From: Centroberyx gerrardi
Lineage: Eukaryota > Chordata > Actinopteri > Beryciformes > Berycidae
Direction of reading: 5' to 3'
Length of the DNA: 64,000 nucleotides
NCBI RefSeq assembly: GCF_048128805.1
Contig: NC_136013.1
Coordinates: forward strand, 4,822,602 to 4,886,601
The notes under the pieces were generated by a model. That model worked only from the letters and a program-made list of their open reading frames with translations. It searched no databases and had not been told where the DNA came from. Every line of letters begins with the position of its first letter. Within the stretch, counting starts at the first letter, position 1. The position numbers and the translations under genes are program-made. Below are positions 21,631-33,970 of this stretch, piece by piece.

Positions 21631-24600
21631 TCACTCCAGCACCGTCTGCCTGACCACTCTGCCTTCTCGGTCGATGGCAAAGTTGTAATTCTTTGGATTG
21701 TCCAGAGCCTCTTCGATACGCTGATCCAAGTTCTCCAAGGTGATGAAGTTCTTGGCTTCCTCCTGTAACATGTGGAAAGTAGACGGTTAAAGTTGCGCCA
21801 AAAGAAAAAAACGTCAAAGTGAGCCCAAGATCTGATTTGTGATCCAACCAATAACTTAGCACTTTGACGTGCAGTTATTGAGCAACACAACCAGGAGGGG
21901 AATTTATTTGCTCTACACACCACAGTGGTAGCTGAATTTCAAAATTTCACTGCTCCCTTTTATCAGCTGTGTTTCACTACAACAGATCTTCCATAGACTT
22001 CAAAAACACACGAAAAGTAGCTTATCAGTCACCAGCCAAACTTTACCTGCACTTTGGCTGAAATGATTTCCCACCATGAAAACAACTTTCAGCTTCCTTC
22101 ACCAGTTTCAACTTTTACAGTTTCTTATAGTTTTTTACAGTTTCAACTTAAAAAACCTCTGTCCTTTCCACATTTGCACTTGATTTCTATATTCTCCTGA
22201 CTGGATTTGGAATCTCTAAGTGCTTCTTAAAGGGGCAGTAAGTCAGATTTTTACTGTCCCGTTGCACAAAATGATCATAATACATCAGCCGGGGTTTGAT
22301 AGGGTTGTTGATCAATACCAATGACTTGGCGATTATTTCATCAGCTTTTCAGCTCGAACTCTGTTTTGGAACAAAAACTCCAATAAAGGACGGTGTTACG
22401 AGCGAGCAACATCACAACACATTTCAGCTGTGAAGGCTAAAAAGCCTCGTTCTCAAGCCAAAAAAGCAAATGACAAAGCCATTTGATCATTCCAGTATTT
22501 AGCATGGTGAAATATTACCTCTTCACTAAATGTTTCTGCTGGATCTCTGCTCTAATTAGCTAGCTTACTGCTCTCTATTGTGAAAAATTGACTTTATTGT
22601 GTCAGTTACAGACCGCCGTCTCTCAAGGGAACAGCAGAGAGGGGGTTGGCTTGTTTGTACACTGTATTCCATCATTTTGTTTTGTGATTGGCTGTGGATT
22701 AGTTAGATTTATGAAGGTTTGTTCTTTGTAAAGTCCTTTGAGACATGCTTTTATGTTGAAGGGGTCTAGAAAGAAACCTGATTTGACTTGACTATCAGTT
22801 TTGCTGCAGTTCCCCCTGGTCACCAATAGAGGTCGATAAAGATCATAGATAAGTGTGATAGTGAGTTACTGTCCCACAGAAGTCTCCTTCCAGTTTTGGG
22901 AAAAGACCACACAGGCAGGAAGTAAACACAAAGCTGTTAAACATCATACCTGCAGCTGCAAAATCTCCCTCTCTTTTTCTTTGATCAGTTCTTGCATTGC
23001 TTGCTCTCGTTGAACGACCGCTTCTTTCTTCTTCAGCTCAGCCTCTTCCATTTCTTTCTGGACCCTCACTTGTCTAAAAAACACAGAGGAGAGCTGAGTA
23101 ACATCTGACATCATCATCAGATACAGAACCAGGAGCAATCAGGATACTGCTGACAAAGAGAAAGTAGAATACATAAATAACACGTGTTCATCCCAAAGCC
23201 CATATCTTAGAATAGTGATAGTGATTGTGTTTTAAATTTGAATTTGTTTACAACCTCTTATTGCTTCATGAAGAACTTTGTGAGAACTTGTTTTGTTTGA
23301 AGTAATAATCTGTTACATTTTTATTAAAATAAATGTGTGTTTTGCTGCTATCGATTCTCAACCTATACCCAGTTCATGAAAGCTTTTACATTTGCTGTTT
23401 TAAACACCCGGTATCTGGTAGGTCTTCCTGGGGAAAAATCCTCTGGAGCACAGAAAGTGATGTGTTTTATATTTCCAGCAGCGACGACAGCGGTTTGTTT
23501 GGAATAAACAGAAGAAGAACTGGGTAGTGAGCATGAGCAGCGATAGCCACCATGGCTGAATAGACAAAGAAAAGAGCAGCATCTGCAGAAACTCAAACTG
23601 CATCAAACAGAAAATCGAAGGAAAAAGACGTCACAGTCCCGCCCACACTGTTTGATTGACAGGTGATCTCTGGGAAGTGCAGTGCAGAAACACCACAGCA
23701 ATGAGCGCTGAGCACCAAGGATGTCACCAAAATAATAATAATAAAAAAAAGAAGATTTGACTTTCTCCTCACCTGAGTGTGAGCAGGCGCAGGTTCTCCT
23801 GCTGGTTCCAGGCCATGAGGGAGCGATGCTCCTCCTCCTCCTGCCTGGCTCGCTCCTCGGCCAGCGAGCCCGTCTCCTCCTCGTACCTCTTCCTCAGCAT
23901 CTCCTCCTTGAACTCCAGACTGAGAGACACAGAGAAGAGGGCCGGGTTAGAGTAGTGGTCAATTCAATCAATTTAATCAATTCAAAATCTAAAAGAAATG
24001 ACAATTCTTTGCTGAAGAAACAGTGCTCACTCTCAATTATTTATGACATTTTTTATTAAATCATATTTGAGTGGCAGTTAGGCTTCCACTGAGGCCTTTT
24101 TGCAAGACAGTTTCTTTAAAAACTTCAGCCAGTGATGGTCGTCCATCTATTGGCATTTCTCAAGCTGTCTGACAAAGCACCGGCCTTTTCTAAAGGCTGC
24201 AGAATTGAATTCCTTATTAAGAGAGATCTTAGCAGAATTTAATTGATTAGAAGAAAGAAAAGGGCTGGAAGGAAGGCTGGCATGAAGGAAAGAAGGAAGC
24301 AACTCAAACTTTGCATGAAAGGTCAGGGAGCTGATTGGGACAACTCTAAAATTGGGAAATAATAGGTTAAAAAAACAGGAAAATTCATCATAAATGTGAG
24401 GGAGTTCTGCACCTCAAAACAGTGAAATCATAGAGAACCCAGAAAAATAAAACATCTGTGCAGCCTGAAATATTGAAATATTTTACTGGGCAGCTCCAAG
24501 GTGGGATTGACATTCACTCCCTCTCTCCAGCCTGATTCCAACAGGTGTTGTGCCAAAATTTGTATGCCTTAAAAATGTGTGTCCCTTGGCAGTGTGTTGT

Positions 24601-25303
24601 ACTCGGTGTGTGATGTTGTTTAATTGCCAAATTATGGTGGGGGAAATGTTCTTAATAAATGACAAGTAGACTACTATATAGCCTGCAAACTTCCTTGTAT
24701 AATGAATGAATACTTGTGGTTTGAGATCAACAAGACAAAAAACAAACGTGATTTTAGTTCGTTAGCTAACTAGCTACATGGCAACTAGGCTAGTTAGCTT
24801 CCAGTAGGCTTCTTTAATACTTTGTAATGCCGTGAAATGTTTTTAAAACGGTGTGTTGCCATTCTGAAAAGCCAGCGATGGGAAAACAATCCACAAACAT
24901 TTAGCTTAATGATACTGTCATTTTCTTCCCTGGCATAAAAATCAAGACGAAGACACCGCCAGCGGAAACACAATTTTAACTGATAGATACAAATTTTGTC
25001 AAAACACCAGGCGACCTTCCACCTGCGGTAACGTTAGAGAAGTGACCGTTATTTTAACTAACAGCCGTTGGTGTTCACGTACCGAAGCGCCCGCATGATC
25101 AAGTCGTACTCGGTGAATCTTTCCCTCAGGACCACCATCTCCACCGGGTCGACGGGAGGAGGAACTTTGATTCGCCCCTCTTTGGACTTGGCCGGCGGGT
25201 CGCTGCGGGACTTTCTGCCCCTGACAGCCTCGACCAGCACGGCGGCCCGGGGTGCGAGGAGGCGGACCGCGGGCACGCTCCTCCCGCTGATTACCTGAAA
25301 CAT
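21631..25303 (-). CDS. mrps26: Small ribosomal subunit protein mS26, mitochondrial
   Basis: Component of the mitochondrial 28S ribosomal subunit. Four exons on the minus strand: 25303-25083, 23919-23773, 23073-22950 and 21762-21631, giving 207 residues (human MRPS26 has 205). The arginine-rich, acid-poor N-terminus, [20 protein letters not shown], suits a mitochondrial targeting peptide. The diagnostic block [13 protein letters not shown] and then [16 protein letters not shown] follow. The middle is a long charged helix ([35 protein letters not shown]), and the end, [16 protein letters not shown] then [10 protein letters not shown], matches the vertebrate family. All junction phases fit. The gene is convergent with loxl3. 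ATTAAA on the minus strand at 21590-21595 is a possible poly(A) signal. Confidence 0.93.
22223..22880. repeat. Dispersed repeat F7 copy 1
   Basis: In the last intron of mrps26. AAAGGGGCAGTAAGTCAGAT, GGCTAAAAAGCCTCGTTCTC and ATCTCTGCTCTAATTAGCTA recur in the same order at 32740-33600, where a SINE has inserted. The segment 22728-22792 (CCTTTGAGACATGC...GACTTGACT) is a separate retro-derived tail. Confidence 0.75.
23296..23740 (+). repeat. Dispersed repeat F2 copy 2
   Basis: About 445 bp in an mrps26 intron. The most complete copy, including GGTAGGTCTTCCTGGGGAAA, absent from copy 1. The Kozak ATG is kept but the fourth codon is TAG. Confidence 0.85.
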
Positions 25304-25997
25304 GACGACGTCGAAAAGCGATAAAATAAACAGTCACCAGATGAAACGGTTAGTCAGACTGCATGCAAGCCTCGCATTTGGGTTGAATTTTGACATGTAA
25401 CTGTAACATTGAGGCAGAGTGTTTTCACGACCAGGCGGCGGCCATGTTGGTGTCCTCTGACCTACAGGATGTGATTAGTAAGTCCCAAAACCTCTTTGCT
25501 CTACTGCCATCTGCAGGTTCTAAATTAAATTCAGCTCAGACCAGACCAGTCCAGTCCCGTTTGATCCAATCCAATTCAATTCAACAAGCTTTATTGGCAT
25601 GACTGTTTTAATACATTGCCAAAGCAAATGTGCACTGACAGCTCATCAAGAAAAACTAAAGAAAGGCAAACGGTCTCACAAACTACAGAAATCCACTGTG
25701 ACATGTAACCACAAATGAACATCAGTAGAAACAGTTGGATCTGGAGAGTCTGGCTAAAATCAGTCTGGAGTAATTTTATGCTAATCTTTTTTTTTTTTGG
25801 AACTCTACAGAACCAGGACTCGGACACTTCACTTATTTTGGAGAAGGCTGCTACAGAGCAATGCTAGCTAACTGGCTGTGTGTTATGTGGACATACAAAC
25901 TTCATCAGTGTTTCCACTGACATGAGGGTGAGTATAGATAATGATTTTTATTTTTGGGTGAACTATTCCTTTAAACTCAAGACACCACTTAATCTGA

Positions 25998-26338
25998 ACC
26001 AGTGGTTCTCAATGTGGGGTCCGGGGGGACCACCAGGGGTCCTTGAGGGGGTTCCAGGGGGTCCCAGGCAAATTGATGAATTGTTAAACTTCAATATTGT
26101 TTCATTTACAAGAAGTTAACGCAATTAGAGAATGTAGAAGAATGACTGTTTTGATCATAGTTTCACTGTTATCTCTCTACCCACAATACAGATAGTCATG
26201 GGATTCTGGACAAAATCATATCTAACAATAAAAATGTTCTCAGATTTGGGTTCAAGAGACAAAATCTCATCAAATGGGGGTCTGTGGCCCAAATGTGTAT
26301 TAAATTAGGGGTCCTTGATATGAAAAAGGAATCACTGA
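25998..26338. mobile_element. hAT-like element (CAGTGGTTCTCAA type)
   Basis: Left terminus CCAGTGGTTCTCAATGTGGG, followed by GGGGTCC-rich sequence, and right terminus ending GGAATCACTG; GGGGTCCTTGA recurs near both ends. A familiar non-autonomous fish hAT element. Confidence 0.7.
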
Positions 26339-27199
26339 TCTAAAGTATGAATACTGAATCACCACAAAATGTCTTGTAGTGTCTAGCTATAACCCATTAT
26401 ATAATTGTTGTGTTAATTGCTATGTTGAAATTAATAGATAAATAAATAAAGACGCCAAAGCTGAGTTGAATCCAATCTGGTGAATTCAAGTTAATTCTCA
26501 ATTTAATGTAGTTATTAATGTAATTTTCAAAGCCTGTAACCGCTAGTGTATTTCTAATGATGTGGAAACCTCTCTTAGTAAACTCACTTAGTATTTGCCG
26601 CCCTTTCACACACACACACATACGCACACATACACACACAGAAACGCTTCATGTTGTGTATGACAAGTTATCACTTTGCACAATATATATGCTCTCAAAA
26701 TTACAGCTGAAAACTCCTGTGCATATGAATGATATTTCCTCAGGGTGTGAGCGCGGTTTCATTTGGACGCCTGGCTTCATCTTGCTGACTGGATATCCTG
26801 CTGAGGCAAGGCACCAACACATTACAGCTAGAGTCAGCTTGCCAGGAAGATGGAATTATGGGATATGGTGCAGTGCCGCTCTGTGTGTTGTTCACCTGAC
26901 ATTGAGAGCTGTAGGTAAGGAGCGATTTAAGGGGGATGTTGGCTCGAACGATGAAATGCCTGCATCGCTATTAATCAATTTCAGAGAGAAAAGGAGCACA
27001 CCAGCCTCCAAACAAATCACAAGCCACACATGCCAATTATTCACTGTTCTCATCAATCTCAGCTTCAGCTTGTCAGGTCACAGATGGAGACTATAATTCC
27101 CTCTTCACTCTTCACTATTAATAATAATCCTAATAATACTTAACCTATATTTATATTTTGCCTTTATCACCAAAATTTACAAATACATCTATTAGTTTA

Positions 27200-27410
27200 T
27201 CCAGAAAGAAAAAAATCCAAGGCACACTCCCTTACGTACAAAAATTAAAAAGCCTTTATTAATGTGGCTTATGCATGGCAAGAATTTAAAAAACGCACTA
27301 ATTCTTGCCATGGATCAGTGTGCCTTGAATTTTTTTCTTTCTGGATAATCTTGCATGTGCACCCCGTTTTCCAACGAGCACCTCTCCGCTGCACTTTGGG
27401 TGATTTTTAT
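27200..27410. repeat. Foldback repeat F8 copy 1
   Basis: TTATCCAGAAAGAAAAAAAT with CCAAGGCACAC at left is inverted at right as GTGTGCCTTGAATTTTTTTC and TTTCTGGATAA. A relative is at 60356-60550. Confidence 0.7.
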
Positions 27411-28773
27411 GGTTTTACCTGATTTAAAGGTTCACCCGGTTTATCGCAGCAAATTTCATGACCCAAGTGCCATTGAAACCCATTCAAAACCCATGATCAA
27501 TTAACCATCAATCTGAAAATATTGTCTGTTTTGATCTGTTCTGCTTTGAAAAGTTAAATTGTTGATGATAGCCATGACAAATGTGTCCCAAATATCCTGA
27601 GAGAGTGAATGAATGGAATGAAAACAAGACATACACACTGATTTGCAGGTCAGTTATGTATTTATTCAGCATGTTGCCGGCTCTTACAGGTACACCAAGC
27701 ATAAAGGTGCAGACTTTGTATTAGTTTCACGGATGTAAAGCACCATTTAGATCTAAGATCAGCATACGAACAACATGGAGCTCCTGTTTCCACACAAGTT
27801 GCAGTTACCTTTTTGTTTCATTGTTTCATTGTTTAGCTTGAAGGCTGAATGAACTCACAGAACAGAAAAACTCTAATGCAGATAGGCTGATAGATACACT
27901 GCATGTTTATAAGGAGAAACCAGTAACAATTAGTCTTCCATGGCATTTCCATATCCAGGTTTTGCAAGGAAAAACAGCTTTATTAGAAATTTAGATAAAC
28001 AAATAACCAGCCAAATAGAAAGACCAGAACTGACTCCCATTTGAAACCAACCAAAGCTTGTGGCATTAGTGTATATGCAAATGCCAAGGAAGAATAACTA
28101 AAAAGGAGACAAATGGCTCTCTAATATAATGAACATAAACGTTTAAGGTTACTGGTTCGCTGACGACTACTACAGAACCAGGGGTGCAGGACAATACATA
28201 ATCGATTGGTCGAGTTCCCGATCAATAATGCTGCAGGTTTCTTGCGTCACTTCAAACACAGATAAAGTCCAAGCATCAAGAGATAAAAGGAAATTTTTCT
28301 CCTCCTTGACAAACAATTGGTTAAATGTTTGCACAACGGGGGTCAGAGAGAGTCGAATGGTAATCCTGCTGCTTGGACTTTAGCAGAGACGACAGAGAGG
28401 AACTCAGCCAAAGGAATATTGCAGTCCGGCATTGCTACTTAACTAATGCAGTGCAGCCACTCTGCATTTTACAGTTTGCCATCTTCTTGATGTATGGTGT
28501 CAGAACGTGTGTAGAAGAAGGGGGACTTCCTGGTGGACCTCTTGTATAGAACAAGGGCGCATCTGTCTTAGGACGAATGAGCTTTGGTTTGAGGTTTGGG
28601 TCGGGTCGGGAGGGGTAAACAAGGTTTTGGGGAGTATTAGGGGGCAAGAGATGAGAGAGGGTAGAATGTAAAAAAGTTGAGGCATTGGAGGGGTTAGAGG
28701 AGATGAGAAGGTCTGGGAAGGGGTGTGAAGTATTCAGGTTTATGCCAGACTAGTGGCATTTAGGTTTTAGATC

Positions 28774-31263
28774 TTAGTTTAGGGCGGGTAGAGACGGGTA
28801 GGCCAGCCGAAACTCTTCCCCCTCCAGCAGTTTCCTGAAAAGAAAAAGAAAACACAACATACTACAGTTAAGTCTTATAACGCATGTAGAAGAGTGACAA
28901 AATACAAATTATATAGATATAAAACAAGCTCTTATAAAAACATCTCGTCCCTGAGAAAGAGGCAAAAAATATCAAGGTGACAAATAAAAACACAGCTGAT
29001 TTGGTGACATGACAGCAAGACAAGTTGGAATTGTGCATTAGATATTATAGATAGATAGATCATTAGATATTATTTTAATTAAAGATTACCTGTACGCGGC
29101 TATTTCAATGTCCAGGGCCATCTTCACATTGAGAAGGTCTTGGTACTCTCTCAGGTAGCGCGCCATCTCCTGCTTGGCTTCAGAGATATCCCTCTCCAGT
29201 TCACTTATCCTCATCTATGAAAGCAAAAAAAAAAAAAACATTGCCCATTTGTCATCAAATATCACAGTTACCGATGCTAAAAATAACAAGGACTGGTATA
29301 AAGGTGACATGAGACATTTATCAGGCTTAAAATATCAGTGAGAGTATTGAGTTTTGCTTCAAAATGAGACCATTTGGAAAGCAAAATTATAACAAAAGAT
29401 GGTGTTTTGTAAATGATGAGTTGACAAAATGAGACCACCTTTACAAGTGAATTCTTAATATTTTAAAAATATTAAATGATGAACTTGAAGTAATGTTTTT
29501 TGGAAATCTCATTTGTGTTTGTTGTGTTCTCTCAGTTGACTCACAGACAGTAACCTTGCGGACTATCACCTCTGCTGTGAGCCTCCCGTCATGTCCTGCT
29601 GAGCGCTAGAGCAGAGTGTGTGTGTGTGTGCGTTTGTGTGTGTGTGTGTGTGTGTGTGGAAGGGGGGGGGGGGGGGGGGGGGGGGGGTCAGCTACTGCAG
29701 AGAATATTTTACATGTCGTCTCATAGCAAAAAAAAGAGCCTGCTGTGTTCTCAGAAGGTTTCCCGCTGTGCTTACTGTTCCTCTGCTTTCTGCTTGAAGA
29801 GTCTTTTCTTTTTCATTCAGAGTGGTAATTGTTGATGTTTTCAGTCACATTAGCTAAAGTATATTCTGGTTGGTTCTCAGCTTATCTGTGTCCAACCTTT
29901 AGGCCAAACAAGTTTATAGGCTACATTATGCACTCTAAAAAAAAAAAATCACTGCCTGAATGCATGTCTACACTTGTGACGTCATGGTTTTGAATCTGAA
30001 TCACAGCCTTTGTCACATCTTTCCATCTTTCATCTTTCCTGCCACTTTCCACTGTATACTATTTTATAAAGAGGAAAGGCTCTAAAAAATCTTCAAAAAA
30101 TAATTGGATTGCAGATCTGAGACCAGAATGCTTCTTAAATTATAGTGGAGCTATAATGATCAGATAACCTGACCGGGCACTGTAGGTCAGCACTCATTTT
30201 CTTACAGCCCTAATCTTCATGCATACCAGACCAGGATCCAGAACCCGTCATTCACCTGGTACTTTGCCACCTCTTTCCCCTGCGTCTCCTCCAGCTCCTC
30301 CAGTTGTTTGTTCAGGGAGTCGATGACGTTCCGGAGGGCCTCGATCTCCGAGGATCGGGACTGAAGCAGCCTCCGGTACTCCATGGTCTCCTCCCGGATG
30401 GCGTGCACCGCCTCATTGTTTTTGCTGGCCATCTCCGCCACACTCGCGAACTTGTTCTTGTACCAGTCCTCGGCGGCTTGCATGTTCTTGTTCGCCAGCC
30501 GCTCGTACTGCGACCGGATGTCTCGGAGGGCGGCGGAGAGGTCGGGCCGGGACACGTCCACATCCACGCTGATGTTGGCCATCTGCAGCTGGGCCTGCAG
30601 CTCCACTTGCTCCTCTGCGAAGACTTTCTTCAGGAACACGATCTCCTCGGACAGGGAGACCACGCTGGCCTCGGCGTCGCAGTTGGACACCGTGGCCCTG
30701 CTGGCCTCCTCCCTGGCCCTCTGCAGCGCCTCCTCGGCATCCATCCGCAGCCTGGCCTCGTCCTCGTAGCGCTCCTTCAGCTGCTCGTACACGTCACGCA
30801 GGTAGTCCCTCTCCGCCTCCATCCGCATCTTCTCCCCGCTCTCCGAGTCGATCATGGCCCTCAGACTCCGCGCCTCCCCCTCGTAGAGCGCCTGCAGGCG
30901 GGACGGATCGCTCCGCCGCCTCCTCAGCGCCTCCAGCTCGGCCAGCAGGGCTCGGTTCTGCAGCTCCAGGTGCCTCACCTTCTCGATGTAGGTGGCGAAG
31001 CGGTCGTTCAGATCCACCAGCTGCTCCCTCTCCTGGGAACGCAGGCCCAGCAGCTCTGTGTTGAGGGAGCTGGCCTGAGCCAGGTCCATCCGCTCAGAGC
31101 CGTCCGGCAGCGGAGAGGAGCCCAGCCTCAGGATCCTCTTCCCGGACGGAGGAGCTCGGGGAGAAGAGTAGAGGGAGGAAGACATGGAGGATTTGGCGGT
31201 GGACCGGGAGCCTCTGTAGCTGTCCCAAGGACGCCGGTAGGAGATGTAGGAATCGTAGCTCAT
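28774..31263 (-). CDS. Type IV (neuronal) intermediate filament protein, nearly tailless
   Basis: Cytoskeletal filament subunit. Exons 31263-30256 (1008 bp), 29214-29090 (125 bp) and 28834-28774 (61 bp) give 397 residues. Head about 1-80 (Ser/Arg/Tyr-rich). Helix initiation motif [16 protein letters not shown] about 85-100. Rod with [16 protein letters not shown] and [20 protein letters not shown]. Termination motif [12 protein letters not shown] about 374-385. Two introns, the first after ...AKYQ and a 125-bp second exon, are the arrangement of type IV genes (alpha-internexin, NEFM); type III genes have about eight introns. The tail is only 12 residues ([12 protein letters not shown]), far shorter than alpha-internexin or the neurofilament proteins, unless an alternative last exon exists. 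I cannot say which fish paralogue (internexin-like or neurofilament-like) this is. Confidence 0.88.
29612..29687. repeat. (GT)n followed by a 26-base G run
   Basis: GT repeat 29616-29658, then uninterrupted G at 29662-29687. In the first intron of the filament gene, so the transcribed strand carries the complementary C run and the G run could form quadruplex DNA. Confidence 0.95.
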
Positions 31264-31430
31264 GATGAATTTTTTGTTGGTGGGTTTTTTTTTGTTTGTT
31301 TAAGAAAAGGATGTGGATGTTTTAGTTTCAGAAGGTTTTTTTTTTATGTCCCCCTTGTTCTGCACACCATCGGTGAGGATGAGCGGGCGTTTTTGCACTG
31401 CACCAGCTCAGTGATGCTGCAGATCCCTGC

Positions 31431-31438
31431 CTTTTATA
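31431..31438 (-). promoter_or_regulatory. TATA box of the intermediate filament gene
   Basis: On the minus strand the sequence reads TATAAAAG about 170 bases upstream of the start codon. This would place transcription start near 31400 with a 5' UTR of about 140 bases. C-runs follow at 31449-31475. A strong TATA box is common in intermediate filament genes. Assignment is by position and sequence only. Confidence 0.6.
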
Positions 31439-32486
31439 CAGTGAGGCTGCCCCCCCCCCACGTCACCCCCCCAACACAGAGAAACATCAGTGCTGTCAGC
31501 ATCCGCTCAGCCAATAGCAGACTGCTGCAGTGAAGAGAGGGGACGTTGGTTTTCAGACTCACTCTCAGCCGTGGCAAGCAGAGTAGATGTGGTAGAGCAG
31601 TTTTTTTTATCTGCTCTATTAATAGCACGGCAAATAATTACAATTCCATTCAGACTATGCATTTCTAGGAGCATATTTTGCTTCACTTGAAACCCTCCAT
31701 ACGTGTCCAGATGTGTCTTTCAAGCAAACCCAGATCATGAACGTATCCATCAAAGTGAGAAAAAACTAGAGCAAACCTTGTGACAGATGACTTGAAACAA
31801 GGTCTTTTCCTCAGCCCAGTGAGAGAGAATCGATAGATGATGCATAATGAAAGAGCGAGGGAGCATTTATTTATAACACCCAGTCATACTCAACGGTTTT
31901 AATTCTCTAAAAAGCAATACATTCATTAGTGCATAGATTGCACAGTGCTCAGGTAGATTTATGTGATAGATTTGTGTGTCTATTGATTTGTCTGAATACT
32001 AATATGAGGTATGGTTTCAACCTCTAACCTTATAGCCTACATACAAAAATCAAGACCTTTTCCTTGGAATTGGACATTAGACACATTTGAAAGTCCTCTA
32101 GTTGTCACTTCATAAAACAAGAAACAAATATTTTCCTTTTCAATCATCTCCTTTCTTCATTGTTGTCTGTATTGCTATGAATGTCCCTCGGTAGATACAC
32201 CGTTCTCCGATGCCCTGCAAAAACTGCAACTGTTTGTGCTCGCGGTGTCCCATCTATTTAGGCGTATCTATTTAATCTATTTAGAGAGCAAATTGATGAG
32301 TCACTGATGTTCTTCAGCTGTCCTGACAGAGTGTGGGAGACACTCTGCATGGGCATCGACACAGACACCGCTGAGGAGGAAGCTGCTATCTGTATCTGCT
32401 GACACAGACAAACACACCTACTGTTTAGGATCCAGACTGAACAGGACCTGCAAATCATCATTAGTATTTGTTTAAAAAAAAATAGG

Positions 32487-32650
32487 CATTAAGCTGATGC
32501 TCTTATCCTAGACAAGTAAGGAAGGATTTCAGTGTTTTGTTCAAGGATACTTCACAAGGACACATGGATGGTGACAGACACATTGGCTGTTGCAGGTTTC
32601 GAACTTGTGAGATTTTGTCTAAGCAGGATCTGTTTCCTTGCTGCACTGCC
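32487..32650 (-). mobile_element. tRNA-derived SINE, inverted
   Basis: Reading on the minus strand: promoter-like GTTCGAAACCTG (box B), CACCATCCATGTGTCC, and the tail TAAGAGCATCAGCTTAATGCC. Same family as 55382-55545. Confidence 0.6.
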
Positions 32651-33212
32651 AGCAGTCACTATCTGACCCTTTATATTGTGCATCTGCTCTGTCAAATATC
32701 CATCCAGGCAAATGGAATAGGTTTAGTCAGTATCAAATAGCTTAAAGGGGCAATAAGTCAGATTTTTTACTGTCCCATAGCACAAAGTGACCACAATATA
32801 TCTGCAGGGGGCTGATTGGGTTGTACCAATGACTCAATGATTACTTGGCCAGAGATTTCTGGCCTCAAAACTCACTTTCTGGTCCATACTTTTTAGAGTA
32901 AAAACTGGTTATGGTGTTTTTGAGCGAAAACTCCTGGCATTAAAATTTCAAGACACTCCCAATCCCCCCCCCCCCCTAACACCTATTGGCATTTTCATGG
33001 AGGATGGTTTTACAATAGAGCAACTGGCAGCAAGACATTTTCAGCTATGAAGGCTAAAAAGCCTCGTTCTCAAGCCAAAAAAGCAAATGCCAAAGCAGTG
33101 TTACTATCACAGTATTCTGCATGGTGATACATCACCTCTTCACTACATGTTTCTGTTGGATCTCTGCTCTAATTGGCTACGTTATTCGACTTTATTGTGA
33201 AAATGTGACTTT

Positions 33213-33453
33213 CTGGGGCGTCCTGGTGGCTCAGTGGGCTAAGGCACGTACCATGTCAAGCCCTTTGAGACATGCTTGTGATATATATAACTTGAATTGT
33301 CTTGACCATGTAAACGCAACATCCTGGGTTCAGATCCGGCCCAGGACCTTTATCACATGTCCACCACCTCTCCTCTACAACCCAGTCTTTGCTGTCCTCT
33401 CTCCACTTTGACCTGTCTAATAAAGGTGAAAATGCCAAAAATATAATCTTTAG
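33213..33453 (+). mobile_element. tRNA-derived SINE with target duplication and an internal insertion
   Basis: Box A TGGCTCAGTGG at 33227-33237, box B GGTTCAGATCC at 33327-33337, 3' part with CTCTCTCCACTTTGACCTG and AATAAAGGTGAAAATGCC. Flanked by imperfect 13-base duplications AAAATGTGACTTT (33200-33212) and AAAATATGACTTT (33454-33466). Box A and box B are abnormally far apart because 33257-33304 is a second insertion. Confidence 0.85.
33257..33304. mobile_element. 48-bp retro-fragment inserted in a SINE
   Basis: CAAGCCCTTTGAGACATGCT to CTTG, flanked by the exact 7-bp duplication ACCATGT (33250-33256 and 33305-33311). Resembles the CCTTTGAGACATGC segment near 22731. Confidence 0.75.
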
Positions 33454-33794
33454 AAAATATGACTTTATTGTCTTTATTGTTTGTGTCAATTACAGGCCAG
33501 AGACTTGTGTAGGAGGAGACAAGTTGTATCAATGTTGTTGCAATTCCTACTGGTTACCAATAGGGTTAAAGGGTCAAAGATCACCTAACCTTTAAGCAAA
33601 TTATACTAAATGTTACTCAATGCGTAACTATTGAAGATAACTGAGATAGAAATTGCTAATGCAAATTTGTTTGAGAATGCAAATTTACTGTTAAACTACA
33701 AATGTATCTACATGCAAACATGCTGGGGCTTTGGGGCCCTTGGTTGTCCGGGGTCCCGAGGCATTTAGAGCAAAATGTTTTCAGTCCTGCTGTC

Positions 33795-33970
33795 AGTAAC
33801 CAGACAGGTGGGGTTTAACACACTGGAACAGTTCAGGTAGTGTCCGGTATGTTTCCAATCACAGAGAAGTCTCTAAAACTGACTTTCAAAGACTTTCCTA
33901 TGATTCCCTGCCTTTTATTCTACTCACTGTATAGTCTTATGTGGTAAAAACCCATCCATTTGGTGCCTTT
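33795..33970. mobile_element. Foldback element, family F1 copy 3
   Basis: CAGACAGGTGGGGTTTAACAC at left and GTAAAAACCCATCCATTTGG at right, with TCCAATCACAG and TGATTCCCTGCC inside as in the other copies. Confidence 0.6.

Larger units (their letters stand above)
25304..28773. other. Intergenic DNA between mrps26 and the filament gene
   Basis: Holds a retro-tail at 25555-25610 (CAAGCTTTATTGGCATGACT), a hAT-like element at 25998-26335, CA-rich DNA at 26607-26640 and a foldback repeat at 27200-27360. The filament 3' UTR probably occupies the right part; AATAAA on the minus strand at 27661-27666 is a candidate end. Confidence 0.55.
32740..33600. repeat. Dispersed repeat F7 copy 2 with nested SINE
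   Basis: Shares AAAGGGGCAATAAGTCAGAT and GGCTAAAAAGCCTCGTTCTC with 22223-22880. Interrupted by the SINE at 33213-33453, after which it continues with TTTATTG...GTCAATTACAG. Confidence 0.75.

Noticed and set aside
25289-25303. Possible splice donor right after the mrps26 start (ATGTTTCAG/gtaatc)
   Set aside because: Reading straight through gives a normal arginine-rich targeting peptide and the family's conserved block in frame, with total length matching human.
30304-31533. 409-codon open frame on the + strand
   Set aside because: It is antisense to exon 1 of the intermediate filament gene; the GC-rich, Leu/Glu-rich coding strand leaves the complement open. No domain resemblance.
33213-33453. 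Functional tRNA gene
   Set aside because: Box A and B are present but there is no cloverleaf, and the flanks show retroposed SINE structure with target duplication.
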